Part shown: piece after piece, positions 32,072 through 41,017 of the stretch
How positions within the stretch are numbered: the stretch's first letter is position 1
Layout of the letters: the number at the start of each line of letters is the position of its first letter
Source: Amycolatopsis mongoliensis
GTDB taxonomy: Bacteria; Actinomycetota; Actinomycetes; Mycobacteriales; Pseudonocardiaceae
Assembly: GCF_030285665.1 (NCBI RefSeq)
Contig: NZ_CP127295.1
Coordinates: 4,154,001 to 4,218,000, forward strand
Direction of reading: 5' to 3'
Length of the DNA: 64,000 bases
Made by a program: the position numbers and the translations under genes
The notes under the pieces: model-generated
Told to the model about the DNA's origin: nothing
Database searches by the model: none
Seen by the model: only the letters and a program-made list of their open reading frames with translations

Positions 32072-32944
32072 GTGGACCTGCTGAGTGACGCGATCACCGC
32101 CGTGCGGATCGGGCAGCCGACGTCGAACCGGCTGCGCGCCGGCGACGAGTGGTGCTACCGCTTCGCGTCGTACGAGGGCGCGGGCTTCCACGTGCTGCTG
32201 CGCGGCAGTGGCTGGCTGGTCCCTTCCGCGGGCGAGCCGGTCCCGCTGGGGGCGGGCGACGTGGTCCTGGTCCCGCACGGCAGCGAGCACACGTTGTCGT
32301 CGCGCCCGGACGCGTCCGGGGCGGTGCCGTTCGAGTCGGCGGTGGCGGAGCCGGACGGCCGCACGGAGTTCCTGTGCGGCAAGTACCGCCTGTCCCACGC
32401 GCGCCGCCACCCGGTGCTGGCGAGCCTGCCGGAGGTGGTGCACATTCCCGCCCGGATCGGCGGCGAGCCCGAGCTCCGCGCGGCGATCGACCTGCTCGGC
32501 GCGGAGGTGAGTGCCCCTCGGCCGGGCTCGGCCACGGTCGTCGCGGGCCTGCTGGATCTGTTGCTGGTCTACCTGATCCGCGCGTGGCTGGCGGGAAACC
32601 CGGGCGCGGGCTGGCCCCAGGCCCTGCGCGACCCTTCGATCGCGGCGGCGCTGGAGGCCCTGCACGCGAATCCCGGGGCACCGTGGCGGATCGAGGATCT
32701 GGCGTCCCGGGTGGGCCTGTCCCGCGCGACGCTCGCCCGCCGGTTCGCCGCGTTGACCGGCCACCCGCCGATGGCGTACTTGACGTGGTGGCGCCTGGCC
32801 ACGGCCGCGCGACTGTTGCAGGACACGGATCTGCCGCTGCCGTCGATCGCGTCGAAGGTGGGTTATGGCTCGCCTTTCGCGTTCTCGCACGCGTTCAAGC
32901 GCCAGTTCGGTGTCGCGCCGGGCAGTTACCGGAGCAGGGGCTAG
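32072..32944 (+). CDS. AraC-family regulator with cupin sensor
   Basis: A 290-residue regulator. The N-terminal cupin-type domain (residues about 10-180, GSGWLVPSAGEPVPLGAGDVVLVPHGSEHTL) is followed by two AraC helix-turn-helix units (WRIEDLASRVGLSRATLARRFAALTG, then LPSIASKVGYGSPFAFSHAFKRQFG). The group often controls SDR or hydrolase genes. It is divergent from the MBL-fold gene, the likely target. A mycothiol-type isomerase-family gene follows after 10 bp. Confidence 0.9.
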   Translation: MDLLSDAITAVRIGQPTSNRLRAGDEWCYRFASYEGAGFHVLLRGSGWLVPSAGEPVPLGAGDVVLVPHGSEHTLSSRPDASGAVPFESAVAEPDGRTEFLCGKYRLSHARRHPVLASLPEVVHIPARIGGEPELRAAIDLLGAEVSAPRPGSATVVAGLLDLLLVYLIRAWLAGNPGAGWPQALRDPSIAAALEALHANPGAPWRIEDLASRVGLSRATLARRFAALTGHPPMAYLTWWRLATAARLLQDTDLPLPSIASKVGYGSPFAFSHAFKRQFGVAPGSYRSRG

Positions 32945-32954
32945 GGTCGCGCTC

Positions 32955-33548
32955 ATGACCGCGATTTCCGCCGACGACCTCGACGCGGCCGTCACCTGCC
33001 TCGCCGAAGGCCTGCGCCCGGCCGCTGCGAACGACTGGACGACGGTGGCGGGCACGGGCGAGCTGGACGCGTGGCACACGGCGGAGCACATCGGCGACTG
33101 CTTGCTGTCGTACGCGGCGCAGCTCGTCTCACGCCGTCCGAGCGGGTTCGTGCCTTTCCTGGCGGCCCTGGAGAAGGACGCATCGTCGGCCGACGCGCTG
33201 GAGTTCGCGTTGGCGGGCGGCGCAATCCTCGCGGCGGTGGTCCGTGCGGCGCCACCGGAGTCGCGAGCATTCCACCCGACGGGCACCGCGGACCCGGCCG
33301 GTTTCGCGGCAATGGGCTGCGCAGAGGTGTTGGTACACGGCGAGGACGTGGCCCGCGGCCTGGGCCTGGCACTGGACCCGCCCCGAGAGGTTTGCGCCCG
33401 AACGGTGTCAAGGCTGTTCCCCCACGTAGGCGACGTCTCGGACCTGGACCCGTGGACGGCGTTGCTGTGGGCAATGGACCGCGCGGAGGTCCCAGGCAGG
33501 CCGAAGCAGACAGGTTGGCGCTGGCACGGCGCCCCACCGAAACCGTGA
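32955..33548 (+). CDS. DinB/maleylpyruvate-isomerase-family protein
   Basis: A 197-residue four-helix-bundle protein of the mycothiol-dependent maleylpyruvate isomerase (MDMPI) superfamily. The likely metal-binding histidines are in DAWHTAEHIGDCLL and in CAEVLVHGEDVARGLG, both family blocks. Actinomycete members are thiol-S-transferases or of unknown role. ATG 32955 is 10 bp after the AraC stop. Confidence 0.83.
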   Translation: MTAISADDLDAAVTCLAEGLRPAAANDWTTVAGTGELDAWHTAEHIGDCLLSYAAQLVSRRPSGFVPFLAALEKDASSADALEFALAGGAILAAVVRAAPPESRAFHPTGTADPAGFAAMGCAEVLVHGEDVARGLGLALDPPREVCARTVSRLFPHVGDVSDLDPWTALLWAMDRAEVPGRPKQTGWRWHGAPPKP

Positions 33549-33572
33549 TTAACAGCCCGACCCAACCAGACA

Positions 33573-33620
33573 GGGGGTCCGGGGGCGCGCCCCCGGCGGA
33601 GGCCTGGGGGCCCGGCCCCA
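33573..33620. repeat. G-rich dispersed intergenic repeat, copy 1
   Basis: A GGGGGTCCGGGGGCGCGCCC core followed by further self-complementary G/C runs, between the isomerase-family gene and the tRNA. The same GGGGGTCCGGG core and trailing pattern recur in opposite orientation at 39226-39283. Confidence 0.5.
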
Positions 33621-33632
33621 GAAAACACAGAA

Positions 33633-33672
33633 CCCGAGGCAAGGTCCGCGCTTTCCGCGGACACACCTCGGG
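33633..33672 (-). terminator. Hairpin downstream of tRNA-Arg
   Basis: Outer arms CCCGAGG/CCTCGGG and inner arms GTCCGCG/CGCGGAC fold around a short AT-containing loop, 10 nt beyond the tRNA 3' end on the minus strand. There is no T tract. It probably ends or protects the tRNA transcript. Confidence 0.5.
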
Positions 33673-33681
33673 CATCTCGGG

Positions 33682-33754
33682 TGCCCTCGGCAGGATTCGA
33701 ACCTGCGACACCTGCCTCCGGAGGGCAGTGCTCTATCCCCTGAGCTACGAGGGC
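33682..33754 (-). tRNA. tRNA-Arg (anticodon CCG)
   Basis: A 73-nt cloverleaf on the minus strand. The acceptor stem GCCCTCG pairs with CGAGGGC, the discriminator base is A and the T-arm contains GGTTCGAATCC. The anticodon loop CTCCGGA between CTGCC and GGCAG gives CCG, reading the codon CGG. The CCA end is not encoded. Confidence 0.95.
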
Positions 33755-33849
33755 CCATCGCTGGGCGACTCCAGAAGCTTAGCGCATCATCCGGACCCCC
33801 TGCGGGCAGGTGGCCCCTGTAGAGGATCCGCTGGTCAGCGGAATGAAAG

Positions 33850-33879
33850 TTGATCCACTCGCCGGGACGTCGCTAGCGT
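33850..33879 (+). promoter_or_regulatory. Promoter of the epoxide hydrolase gene
   Basis: TTGATC (33850-33855) and TAGCGT (33874-33879) are separated by 18 bp. They lie 25 bp upstream of ATG 33905, which has an AAGGAG ribosome site. Confidence 0.6.
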
Positions 33880-33904
33880 GGGAAGCCCACCTGAAGGAGC
33901 CGAG

Positions 33905-35005
33905 ATGGTCAAGCCGTTCCAGGTGTCTCTCGATGAGGCCGATGTCGCCGATCTACGGGAGCGGCTTCGGCGGACTCGGTGGCCGGAGGCCGAGACGGTC
34001 GGGGACTGGTCGCAGGGCGTGCCGCTCTCCTACGTGCGTGAACTCTGCCGGGACTGGGGTGAGGAGTACGACTTCGGGTTCGCCGCCCGGCTCAACGCCT
34101 TCCCGCAGTTCCGGGCCGAGGTCGATGGTGTCGGGTTGCACTTCGTGCACCTGCGGTCGCCGGAGGCCGGTGCGTTGCCGCTCGTGCTGACCCATGGGTG
34201 GCCCGGGTCCGTTCTCGAGTTCCTGGATGTGCTTGGGCCGCTCACGGATCCCGCGAAGTACGGTGGCGATCCCGCCGATGCCTTCCACGTCGTCGCTCCG
34301 TCGCTGCCCGGGTTCGGGTGGAGCGACAAGCCCGCGCTGAAGATTTCGCGGGTCGCGGAGCTGTTCGACCTGCTCATGCAAGAGCTCGGCTACGACCGTT
34401 ACGGCGCCCAGGGCGGCGACTGGGGTGCGGCCATCTCCAACGCGCTCGTGCGGTCCGGGCGGGTCGCCGGAGTGCACGTCAACTTCGCGCCCGTGCGGAT
34501 GGACCAGGACGATCCGACGCCCGCGGAACGGCGGGCCCTCGCCGACCTCGAAGAGTTCCGGCGGACCGGGGCCGGCTACTCCGCGCAGCAGAGCACCCGC
34601 CCGCAGACGCTCGGCTACGGCCTCACCGACTCGCCCGCCGGGCAGGCCGCCTGGATCGTCGAGAAGTTCTGGGCCTGGACCGACAACAAGGGCCACCCGG
34701 AGGACGCCGTCGACCGGCAGAAGATCCTCGACGACATCTCCGCCTACTGGTTCACCGCGACGGCGGCGTCGTCGGCGCGGATGTACTGGGAGAACAACGA
34801 CCGTGACCTGTCCACAGTGGACGTGCCGGCCGGGGTTTCGGTGTTCCCCAAGGAGATCGTGCGGCCGTCGCGGCGGCAGGCCGAGCAGCGCTACACCGAC
34901 CTGCGGTGGTTCGAGGAGCTGCCCGTCGGCGGGCACTTCGCCGCGCTGGAGCAGCCCGAGCTGTTCGTGGAGCAGGTCCGCGGCTTCTTCCGGCTGGTGC
35001 GTTAG
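33905..35005 (+). CDS. Epoxide hydrolase (alpha/beta fold, EPHX N-terminal domain)
   Basis: A 366-residue epoxide hydrolase that opens epoxides to diols. The N-terminal EHN segment begins FQVSLDEADVADLRERLRRTRWPE. The oxyanion block is HGWPGS (98-103), the nucleophile aspartate is D172 in GGDWGA, and the catalytic histidine is in PVGGHFAALEQPELF near the C-terminus. ATG 33905 has AAGGAG 5 nt upstream. It is convergent with an SDR gene, overlapping by 4 bp. Such enzymes detoxify xenobiotic or lipid epoxides; some act on juvenile-hormone-like esters. Confidence 0.92.
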   Translation: MVKPFQVSLDEADVADLRERLRRTRWPEAETVGDWSQGVPLSYVRELCRDWGEEYDFGFAARLNAFPQFRAEVDGVGLHFVHLRSPEAGALPLVLTHGWPGSVLEFLDVLGPLTDPAKYGGDPADAFHVVAPSLPGFGWSDKPALKISRVAELFDLLMQELGYDRYGAQGGDWGAAISNALVRSGRVAGVHVNFAPVRMDQDDPTPAERRALADLEEFRRTGAGYSAQQSTRPQTLGYGLTDSPAGQAAWIVEKFWAWTDNKGHPEDAVDRQKILDDISAYWFTATAASSARMYWENNDRDLSTVDVPAGVSVFPKEIVRPSRRQAEQRYTDLRWFEELPVGGHFAALEQPELFVEQVRGFFRLVR

Positions 35006-35826
35006 GCGAGCCAGCCGGTCGTCAGGCGCTGGACGGCCGAGCCGTCGCGGTCGGCGAACTTGAGCCCGACGAACTCCTCGGCCTGCTTCGACGTCTGGAT
35101 GCGGAACGCCGGCGCGTCCGCCGTCATCGCGCCCACGATCACCTCGGCGACCTCGTCGGCCGTCTGGGCGCCCTCGAACGACTTCGTCACGTTCGCGATG
35201 TACTTCTGCAGCGACTCCGCGTACGGCCCGGCTTCGGTGAAGAGCCGCTCGTCGACGCCGATGTTGTTCACGAACTCCGTCGCGACCGCGCCCGGCTCGA
35301 CGACGCACACCGTGACGCCCTGGGCCGCGGCGACCGGCGCGAGGGACTCCATCATGCCTTCGACGGCGAACTTCGCCGCGCAGTAGGCCTCGTTGAACGG
35401 CTGGCCGACCGCGCCGCCGATGCTGGTCACCGTGATCACGCGGCCGCCGCTCGCGCGCAACGCCGGCATCGCGGCCTTCGTCGTCTCGACGACGCCGAAG
35501 AAGTTGACCTCCATGGTCGCGCGCACCGCGGAGACCGGCTCCTGTTCGAGCGTGCCGACGTGGCCCGCGCCGGCATTGTTGACCAGCACGTCGAGCCGGC
35601 CGTAGTCGGCGAGGACGCCCTCGAGCGCCGTGCGCACGGACGCGGCGTCGGTGACGTCCAGCGGGCGGATGTCCAACTCGACGCCGGCTTCGCGCAGCCG
35701 GTCGGCGCGGGTGGGATCGCGCAGCGTGGCGACCGTCCGGAAGCCCGCGCGGGCCGCCCGGACCGCCGTGGCGAGGCCGATCCCGGTGGACGTGCCGGTG
35801 ATCAGGGCGACGCGGTCGTTGCTCAT
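35002..35826 (-). CDS. Short-chain dehydrogenase/reductase
   Basis: A 274-residue SDR with the loop TGTSTGIG (10-17), NNAGAG near 86 and active-site YCAAK near 153. The sequence resembles the broad group of actinomycete SDRs acting on ketones or steroids. It is divergent from a MarR gene, and two direct repeats lie in the AT-rich gap, so it is probably the target of that repressor. Its end overlaps the epoxide hydrolase end by 4 bp. Confidence 0.88.
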   Translation of the reverse strand: MSNDRVALITGTSTGIGLATAVRAARAGFRTVATLRDPTRADRLREAGVELDIRPLDVTDAASVRTALEGVLADYGRLDVLVNNAGAGHVGTLEQEPVSAVRATMEVNFFGVVETTKAAMPALRASGGRVITVTSIGGAVGQPFNEAYCAAKFAVEGMMESLAPVAAAQGVTVCVVEPGAVATEFVNNIGVDERLFTEAGPYAESLQKYIANVTKSFEGAQTADEVAEVIVGAMTADAPAFRIQTSKQAEEFVGLKFADRDGSAVQRLTTGWLA

Positions 35827-35862
35827 CTCGAACCTCGATGTGATTCAGGGGAATGATGATTA

Positions 35863-35913
35863 ATGCAGTGAACTAAAATGACTATAGGCATGGATGGTTC
35901 ATGCAGTCAACTA
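35863..35913. promoter_or_regulatory. Direct repeats in SDR/MarR intergenic region
   Basis: ATGCAGTGAACTA (35863-35875) and ATGCAGTCAACTA (35901-35913) are identical except one base and lie 38 bp apart. They occupy an AT-richer stretch between divergent genes, one near each start. Each is a weak dyad and a likely MarR half-operator. A TACACT box (35920-35925) lies 6 nt before the MarR ATG. Confidence 0.6.
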
Positions 35914-35931
35914 TCGGCCTACACTCGCGGG

Positions 35932-36351
35932 ATGAGCGCTGACCCGATCACCGACGACGTCGTGGCCCTGCTCGCGCGGATCGTCGACCGGTTCGTCGGC
36001 TCCTACGAGTCCGCGGCGGCGGCGCAGGGGCTGACGACGGTGCAGGCCAAGGTGCTCGGCGCGCTCGGGGAGCCGCTGCCGATGCACCGCATCGCCGAGA
36101 AGCTGAACTCGGAGCGCTCGAACGTGACGGGGATCATCGACCGGCTCGAGGCGCGCGGCCTGGTCGAGCGCCGGCCCGACGAGCGCGACCGGCGGATCAA
36201 GAACATCGTGGCCACGCCGGCGGGTGCCGTGCTGGCGCGGAACTTCCGGCGGTCGCTGGGCTTCGCGGCCGAACCGCTCGCGGCGCTCGATCCGGACGAC
36301 CGCGTCAAGCTGCGTGACCTGCTGCAGCGGATGGTCGACGCCGAAGCGTGA
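35932..36351 (+). CDS. MarR-family regulator
   Basis: A 139-residue winged-helix regulator: MHRIAEKLNSERSNVTGIIDRLEARGLVERRPDERDRRIKNIVATPAG is a canonical MarR DNA-binding block. ATG 35932 is preceded 6 nt upstream by a TACACT box, so a leaderless mRNA is likely. It is divergent from the SDR gene and both promoters carry the ATGCAGTnAACTA repeat. Confidence 0.9.
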   Translation: MSADPITDDVVALLARIVDRFVGSYESAAAAQGLTTVQAKVLGALGEPLPMHRIAEKLNSERSNVTGIIDRLEARGLVERRPDERDRRIKNIVATPAGAVLARNFRRSLGFAAEPLAALDPDDRVKLRDLLQRMVDAEA

Positions 36352-36421
36352 CGGGTCCGCCCGCTGGGAAGCCCCGCCTGGAGGATTGGTCGCCGCGAGC
36401 CCGCGGAGTAGCTTGCGGGGG

Positions 36422-36468
36422 TTGACTTAGCCTAACCTCTGTTGCATATATGCGCATCCGACTATATG
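36422..36468 (+). promoter_or_regulatory. CDF promoter with DtxR/IdeR-like box and second dyad
   Basis: A TTGACT -35 box (36422-36427) and an AT-rich -10 region (CATATA/TATATG, about 36445-36452) drive the exporter gene. TTAGCCTAACCT (36427-36438) matches 12 consecutive positions of the iron-box consensus of DtxR/IdeR; about 14 of 19 match overall. A second dyad, CATATA-N12-TATATG (36445-36468), overlaps the -10 and could be an ArsR-type metal operator. Confidence 0.5.
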
Positions 36469-36501
36469 TTTGGCCCGAAGTGAACCGGGAACGGAGGCGG
36501 A

Positions 36502-37422
36502 ATGGGACACGGCCACGGGCACGGGCAGTCGATCGCGCCGGCGAGCGCGTCCGGACGGCACGTGCGGAGCCTGACCATTGCCCTGGGTATCGGCGCCGGC
36601 TTCATGGTGCTCGAGTTCATCGTCGGCTTCACGACCGGCTCGCTGGCCCTGATCTCCGACGCGGCGCACATGTTCACCGACGTCCTCGGGGTCGGCATGG
36701 CGCTGACCGCGATCGTCCTGGCGCGGCGCACGGGCCCCACGGTCAGCCGCACCTTCGGGCTCTACCGCGCGGAAGTGCTGGCCGCGCTGGCCAACGCGGT
36801 GCTGCTGTTCGGCGTCGCCGGGTACGTCCTCGTCGAGGCGGTCGGCCGGATCAGCGACCCGCCCGCGGTGCCCGGCCTGCCGGTGCTGCTGGCCGCTTCC
36901 GCGGGCCTGCTGGCCAACGTCGTGTCGTTCGCCGTGCTGCGGTCGGGGTCGAAGGAGAGCCTCAACGTCCGCGGCGCCTACCTCGAGGTGCTGGCCGACC
37001 TGATCGGCTCGGTCGGCGTGCTGGTCAGCGGCGCGCTGACGCTGCTGACGGGGTGGCGCTACGCCGACCCGATCATCGGTGTCGCGATCGGCCTGTTCGT
37101 GCTGCCCCGCACGTGGACGCTGGCCCGGCGCGCGCTGCGGATCCTCTTCCAGCACGCGCCGCGGGGCGTCGACGTCGGCGCGATCAACGCGGAGCTGTCC
37201 GCGCTGCCCGGCGTGGCGGACGTGCACGACCTGCACGTGTGGACGCTGACGTCGGGCATGGAGGTGGCTTCGGCGCACCTGACGCTGGCGCCGCCCGCGC
37301 AGCAGTCGGACGTGTTGACCGAGGCGCAGGACCTGCTGGCTTCGCGGTACGCGATCGAGCACGCGACGCTGCAGGTGGAGGCGCCGCAGTGCGCCCGCCG
37401 CTGCCAGGAGCTGTCCTGGTAG
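36502..37422 (+). CDS. Cation diffusion facilitator, CzcD-like
   Basis: A 306-residue metal/proton antiporter with six transmembrane segments. It has a histidine-rich N-terminus (MGHGHGHGQ), the first metal site SDAAHMFTDVLG (about 53-64) and the second site GAYLEVLADLIGSVGV. The Glu at that position follows the CzcD pattern, and the C-terminal cytoplasmic domain contains DLHVWTLTSG. The likely cargo is zinc, cadmium or cobalt. GGAGG precedes the ATG. The iron-box-like promoter element would be unexpected for a zinc exporter. Confidence 0.9.
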   Translation: MGHGHGHGQSIAPASASGRHVRSLTIALGIGAGFMVLEFIVGFTTGSLALISDAAHMFTDVLGVGMALTAIVLARRTGPTVSRTFGLYRAEVLAALANAVLLFGVAGYVLVEAVGRISDPPAVPGLPVLLAASAGLLANVVSFAVLRSGSKESLNVRGAYLEVLADLIGSVGVLVSGALTLLTGWRYADPIIGVAIGLFVLPRTWTLARRALRILFQHAPRGVDVGAINAELSALPGVADVHDLHVWTLTSGMEVASAHLTLAPPAQQSDVLTEAQDLLASRYAIEHATLQVEAPQCARRCQELSW

Positions 37423-37560
37423 CGACAGGCCGTCGCGATCAGCAGCGCAGTGGATCCGGACGTTGGCCGGGCCGCCCCACAGGGCGCCCATGCGCCACGG
37501 GCCGGAGAAGAAAGCCCTGACTCGCTCAAGCGACGACGATGTGGTGCGGTGAGGCCGTGA

Positions 37561-38274
37561 TCAAGCGGGCAGCGGCTGGGCGCCCCGGCCCGCGAGCATC
37601 AGCTTGATCTGGTCCATCTCCGCGCCCTGCGACGTCAGGATGCTGTTCACCAGGGCCTTCAACGCCGGCAGGGTCGAATGCGCCGCCGCGTACTGGGCCA
37701 TCGACGTGCCGCCCTGGTGGTGGCGGAGCATCAGCTGCAGGAAGTAGACGTCGAACTCGCGTCCGGACAGCGAGCGCAGCTTCTTCAGATCCGTGTCCGT
37801 CGCCATGCCCGGCATCAGCGCACCGCCCGCGGGGTTGACCGAGGACGGGGCCATCGACATCCCGTCGTGGCCCGCCATCGGTTCCGTCATCCACTTCATC
37901 GGCGCGCCGATCGCCTGCTCGGGCTGGTCCCACAGCATGAGCCAGCCCTTCATGCGGCCGACCTGCTCGAGCTGCGTGCGCTCGATGTCGAACGAAAGCT
38001 GCTTGATCTCCGGGTCGGTGGTGCGGTCACGGGCGATGCCCGCCATCGTCACCGCCTGGAGGTGGTGCGTCGACATGTCCTGGGCGAAGCCGACCTCGAC
38101 CGAGCCGGCGGCCGGCGTGGCCGCCGACGGCTCGTCGACGGCGCGGGTGAGGAACATCCCCGCCGTCGCGCCGATCAGCAGGACCGCGAGCAGCGTCCCG
38201 CCGATGATCACCCAGCGCGACCAGGTCGGCTGCTCGGTGACCTCTTCGGTGCCGAGGTCGGCTTCGTCGGTCAT
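37561..38274 (-). CDS. DUF305 membrane-anchored protein
   Basis: A 237-residue protein with one transmembrane helix (residues about 20-43) and an extracytoplasmic DUF305 four-helix domain. The paired-histidine motifs DMSTHHLQAVTMA and LMLRHHQGGTSMAQ are typical, with a methionine-rich loop between. DUF305 proteins are often associated with copper or other metals, but biochemistry is scarce. The ATG overlaps the stop of the upstream DUF3105 gene (ATGA), so the two are co-translated. Confidence 0.9.
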   Translation of the reverse strand: MTDEADLGTEEVTEQPTWSRWVIIGGTLLAVLLIGATAGMFLTRAVDEPSAATPAAGSVEVGFAQDMSTHHLQAVTMAGIARDRTTDPEIKQLSFDIERTQLEQVGRMKGWLMLWDQPEQAIGAPMKWMTEPMAGHDGMSMAPSSVNPAGGALMPGMATDTDLKKLRSLSGREFDVYFLQLMLRHHQGGTSMAQYAAAHSTLPALKALVNSILTSQGAEMDQIKLMLAGRGAQPLPA

Positions 38275-39125
38275 TTGGTCGGCGTGGAGGAGGCGGGGGA
38301 CGACGCCGGGGCGGAGGAGGCCGGAGCGGACGGCATGCCCTGCTCGCCCTGCGCGGCGGTGCTGCCCTTGTAGTCCATCGGCTTCGCGTCGGGGCCCGGC
38401 TTCGACGCGTCGAACGGCGGCGGGTTGTCCGGGTCGAACTGGCCGGGAACCGCGTCGCAGGACGCGCCGACCTCGGGGTAGACGCCGTTCGGGTTGCTCC
38501 GCAGGGCGGCGATGAACTCGTCGATCCGCGCGTCGTCGGGCTTGTCCACCTTGAGCTGGTGACCCCACGACTGCAGCGAGATCGGCTTGTCGAGGCCGGG
38601 GTAGGGCGACATCATCGTGAACGGCTTGTCCTTGGCGCGCACGCTCAGCTGGTTGAGCGCGTCACCCGAGATCTGCTGCGGGTTGTAGGCGATCCAGACG
38701 GCGCCGTGCTCGAGCGCGTGCACCATGTTCTCGGTGCGGACGGCGGTCGGGTACACCACGCCGGTGCAGGTGGCCCAGGTCTGGTCGTGCGGGCCGCCGA
38801 ACGGCGGGGTCTTGTCGTAGGCGACGCGCTCGGTCGGGAGCACGTGCACGCTGCCGGTGTAGGTGGCCGTCACCACGCCCGGGATGCGCTTGGAGGGGTC
38901 CGGGTCCTGCGCGGACGGCGCGAACGAGGCGGCGGCGGCCTCGCGGTCGGCCTGCTCGCGCTTCGGCGCGGACTTCACCATGTAGTACGTGATCACGGCG
39001 CCGAGCAGGGCGACGATGGCCACGACGGCGATGATCGTGCCCCACGGCGTGCCCTTCTTGCTCACCACGGAACCGCGGGCCGCCTTCACCGCCGACCCCT
39101 TTTTCCGAGTTGTCCCGTTCGCCAT
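38271..39125 (-). CDS. DUF3105 membrane-anchored protein
   Basis: A 284-residue protein with a basic N-terminus, one transmembrane helix (about 30-50) and an outer DUF3105 domain: [36 protein letters not shown] and [19 protein letters not shown]. Several conserved histidines and the cysteine could bind metal. The C-terminus is a proline/serine/alanine tail. It is co-translated with the DUF305 gene. It is divergent from argS, a position widely kept in actinobacteria. Confidence 0.9.
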   Translation of the reverse strand: MANGTTRKKGSAVKAARGSVVSKKGTPWGTIIAVVAIVALLGAVITYYMVKSAPKREQADREAAAASFAPSAQDPDPSKRIPGVVTATYTGSVHVLPTERVAYDKTPPFGGPHDQTWATCTGVVYPTAVRTENMVHALEHGAVWIAYNPQQISGDALNQLSVRAKDKPFTMMSPYPGLDKPISLQSWGHQLKVDKPDDARIDEFIAALRSNPNGVYPEVGASCDAVPGQFDPDNPPPFDASKPGPDAKPMDYKGSTAAQGEQGMPSAPASSAPASSPASSTPTK

Positions 39126-39225
39126 GGCTCCCGCGTTCTCCCTCTGGTGGCTGCGGACGGATTCCCGCCCGGGCCAGTGTAGAGACCGTGCGTCTGATCA
39201 CCGTTAACGCCTCACAGCATGGCAA

Positions 39226-39283
39226 CCGAGGCTTCGCCTCGGGCCGGGGGCTCCGCCACCCGGACCCCCGAAAAACCCGGCCG
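39226..39283. repeat. G-rich dispersed intergenic repeat, copy 2
   Basis: Contains a CGAGGC-TTC-GCCTCG hairpin and a GGGGGTCCGGG core on the minus strand, matching the repeat at 33573-33620 in inverse orientation. It lies between DUF3105 and argS. Confidence 0.5.
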
Positions 39284-39352
39284 GGGATGCCGGCTGTGAC
39301 GTGGCCGAGACCGATGCGAGCGCCCCACCAGGGCACACCTAGAATTCGCGGA

Positions 39353-41014
39353 GTGACTCCCGCCGCTCTCGCCGACCTGGTCCGCAGCTCCGCCGTGCAG
39401 GTGCTCGCCGCACGCGGCATCGACGACGCCGTGCTGCCGGAGCAGGTGACCATCGAACGCCCGCGCAACCCCGACCACGGCGACTACGCGACGAACCTGG
39501 CCCTGCAGGTGGCCAAGAAGGCCGGGCTGAAGCCGCGCGACTTCGCCGAGGCGCTCGCCGCGGCGGTCTCGGCGGACGACGGCGTCGCCTCGGCCGAGGT
39601 GGCCGGCCCCGGCTTCCTCAACTTCCGGCTCGCCGCGGCCGCGCAGGGCGACATCGTGCGCCAGGTGCTCGACGCCGGTGCCGCGTTCGGCCGCGGGGAC
39701 GCGCTGGCCGGGACCAAGATCAACCTCGAGTTCGTCTCGGCGAACCCGACCGGCCCGATCCACCTGGGCGGCACCCGCTGGGCCGCGGTCGGCGACGCGC
39801 TGGGCCGGGTCCTGGGCGCGCAGGGCGCCGAAGTCACCCGCGAGTACTACTTCAACGACGCCGGTGCCCAGATCGACCGGTTCGTCCGGTCCCTGATCGC
39901 CGCCGCGAAGGGCGAGCCCGCGCCGGAAGACGGTTACGCGGGCGGCTACATCAACGACATCGCCGCCGAGGTCATCAAGGCCGAGCCGAGCGCGCTGTCG
40001 CTGCCGGAGGAGCAGCGCCACGAGACGTTCCGCCGGATCGGCATCGAGCTGATGTTCACCGAGATCAAGCAGAGCCTGCACGAGTTCGGCACCGACTTCG
40101 ACGTCTACTTCCACGAGAACTCGCTGCACGAGTCCGGCGCTGTCGACGCCGCCGTCCAGCAGCTGAAGGACTCCGGCAACCTCTACTTCGAAGACGGCGC
40201 CTGGTGGCTGAAGTCCTCGGAGTACGGCGACGACAAGGACCGCGTCGTCATCAAGCAGGACGGCAACCCGGCCTACATCGCCGGCGACCTGGCCTACTTC
40301 AAGGACAAGCGCAACCGCGGCTTCGACCTGTGCATCTACATGCTCGGCGCGGACCACCACGGCTACATCGCCCGGCTGAAGGCCGCGGCCGCCGCGTTCG
40401 GCGACGACCCGGCGACGGTCGAGGTGCTGATCGGCCAGATGGTCAACCTGGTCAGCGAGGGCAAGCCGGTGCGGATGTCCAAGCGCGCCGGCACCGTGAT
40501 CACCATGGAGGACCTCGTCGAGGCCGTCGGTGTCGACCCGGCGCGCTACGAGCTGATCCGGTACTCCGTGGACTCCACTTTGGACGTCGACCTGGACCTG
40601 CTGCGCAAGCACTCCAACGACAACCCGGTCTACTACGTCCAGTACGCGCACGCGCGGCTGGCGTCCCTGCAGCGCAACGCGGCCGACCTCGGCCTCGCGA
40701 AGCGGTCCGAATCGGACGTCGATTTCGGACTGCTCACGCTGCCCGCCGAGGGCGACCTGATCCGCACCATCGGCGAATTCCCGGAAACCGTGCGCCGCGC
40801 CGCCGACATGCGGGAGCCGCACCGGATCGCGCGCTACCTCGAAGAACTCGCGGGCGCCTACCACAAGTTCTACACCGTGGGCCGAGTCCTCCCGATGGGA
40901 GACGAAGAAGCGACCCCGCTGACCTTCGCGCGGCTCGCGTTGTGCGAGGCGGCCCGCCAGGTGCTGGCGAACGGCCTCGCCCTGCTCGGTGTTTCTGCTC
41001 CGGAACGGATGTAA
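39353..41014 (+). CDS. argS: Arginyl-tRNA synthetase
   Basis: Class I aminoacyl-tRNA synthetase of 553 residues that charges tRNA-Arg. The [14 protein letters not shown] block is the HIGH motif and RMSKRAGT is the KMSKS loop. The N-terminal Add1 domain and C-terminal DALR helices ([13 protein letters not shown]) are present. GTG 39353 follows a TAGAAT box by 7 nt, so the mRNA is probably leaderless. It starts the argS-lysA-hom-thrC-thrB operon, with 3 bp to lysA. Confidence 0.97.
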   Translation: MTPAALADLVRSSAVQVLAARGIDDAVLPEQVTIERPRNPDHGDYATNLALQVAKKAGLKPRDFAEALAAAVSADDGVASAEVAGPGFLNFRLAAAAQGDIVRQVLDAGAAFGRGDALAGTKINLEFVSANPTGPIHLGGTRWAAVGDALGRVLGAQGAEVTREYYFNDAGAQIDRFVRSLIAAAKGEPAPEDGYAGGYINDIAAEVIKAEPSALSLPEEQRHETFRRIGIELMFTEIKQSLHEFGTDFDVYFHENSLHESGAVDAAVQQLKDSGNLYFEDGAWWLKSSEYGDDKDRVVIKQDGNPAYIAGDLAYFKDKRNRGFDLCIYMLGADHHGYIARLKAAAAAFGDDPATVEVLIGQMVNLVSEGKPVRMSKRAGTVITMEDLVEAVGVDPARYELIRYSVDSTLDVDLDLLRKHSNDNPVYYVQYAHARLASLQRNAADLGLAKRSESDVDFGLLTLPAEGDLIRTIGEFPETVRRAADMREPHRIARYLEELAGAYHKFYTVGRVLPMGDEEATPLTFARLALCEAARQVLANGLALLGVSAPERM

Positions 41015-41017
41015 CCC

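Noticed and set aside
37423..37560. Possible small gene between the CDF and DUF305 genes.
   Set aside because: No frame with a ribosome site or sensible composition was seen in this 138-bp convergent gap.
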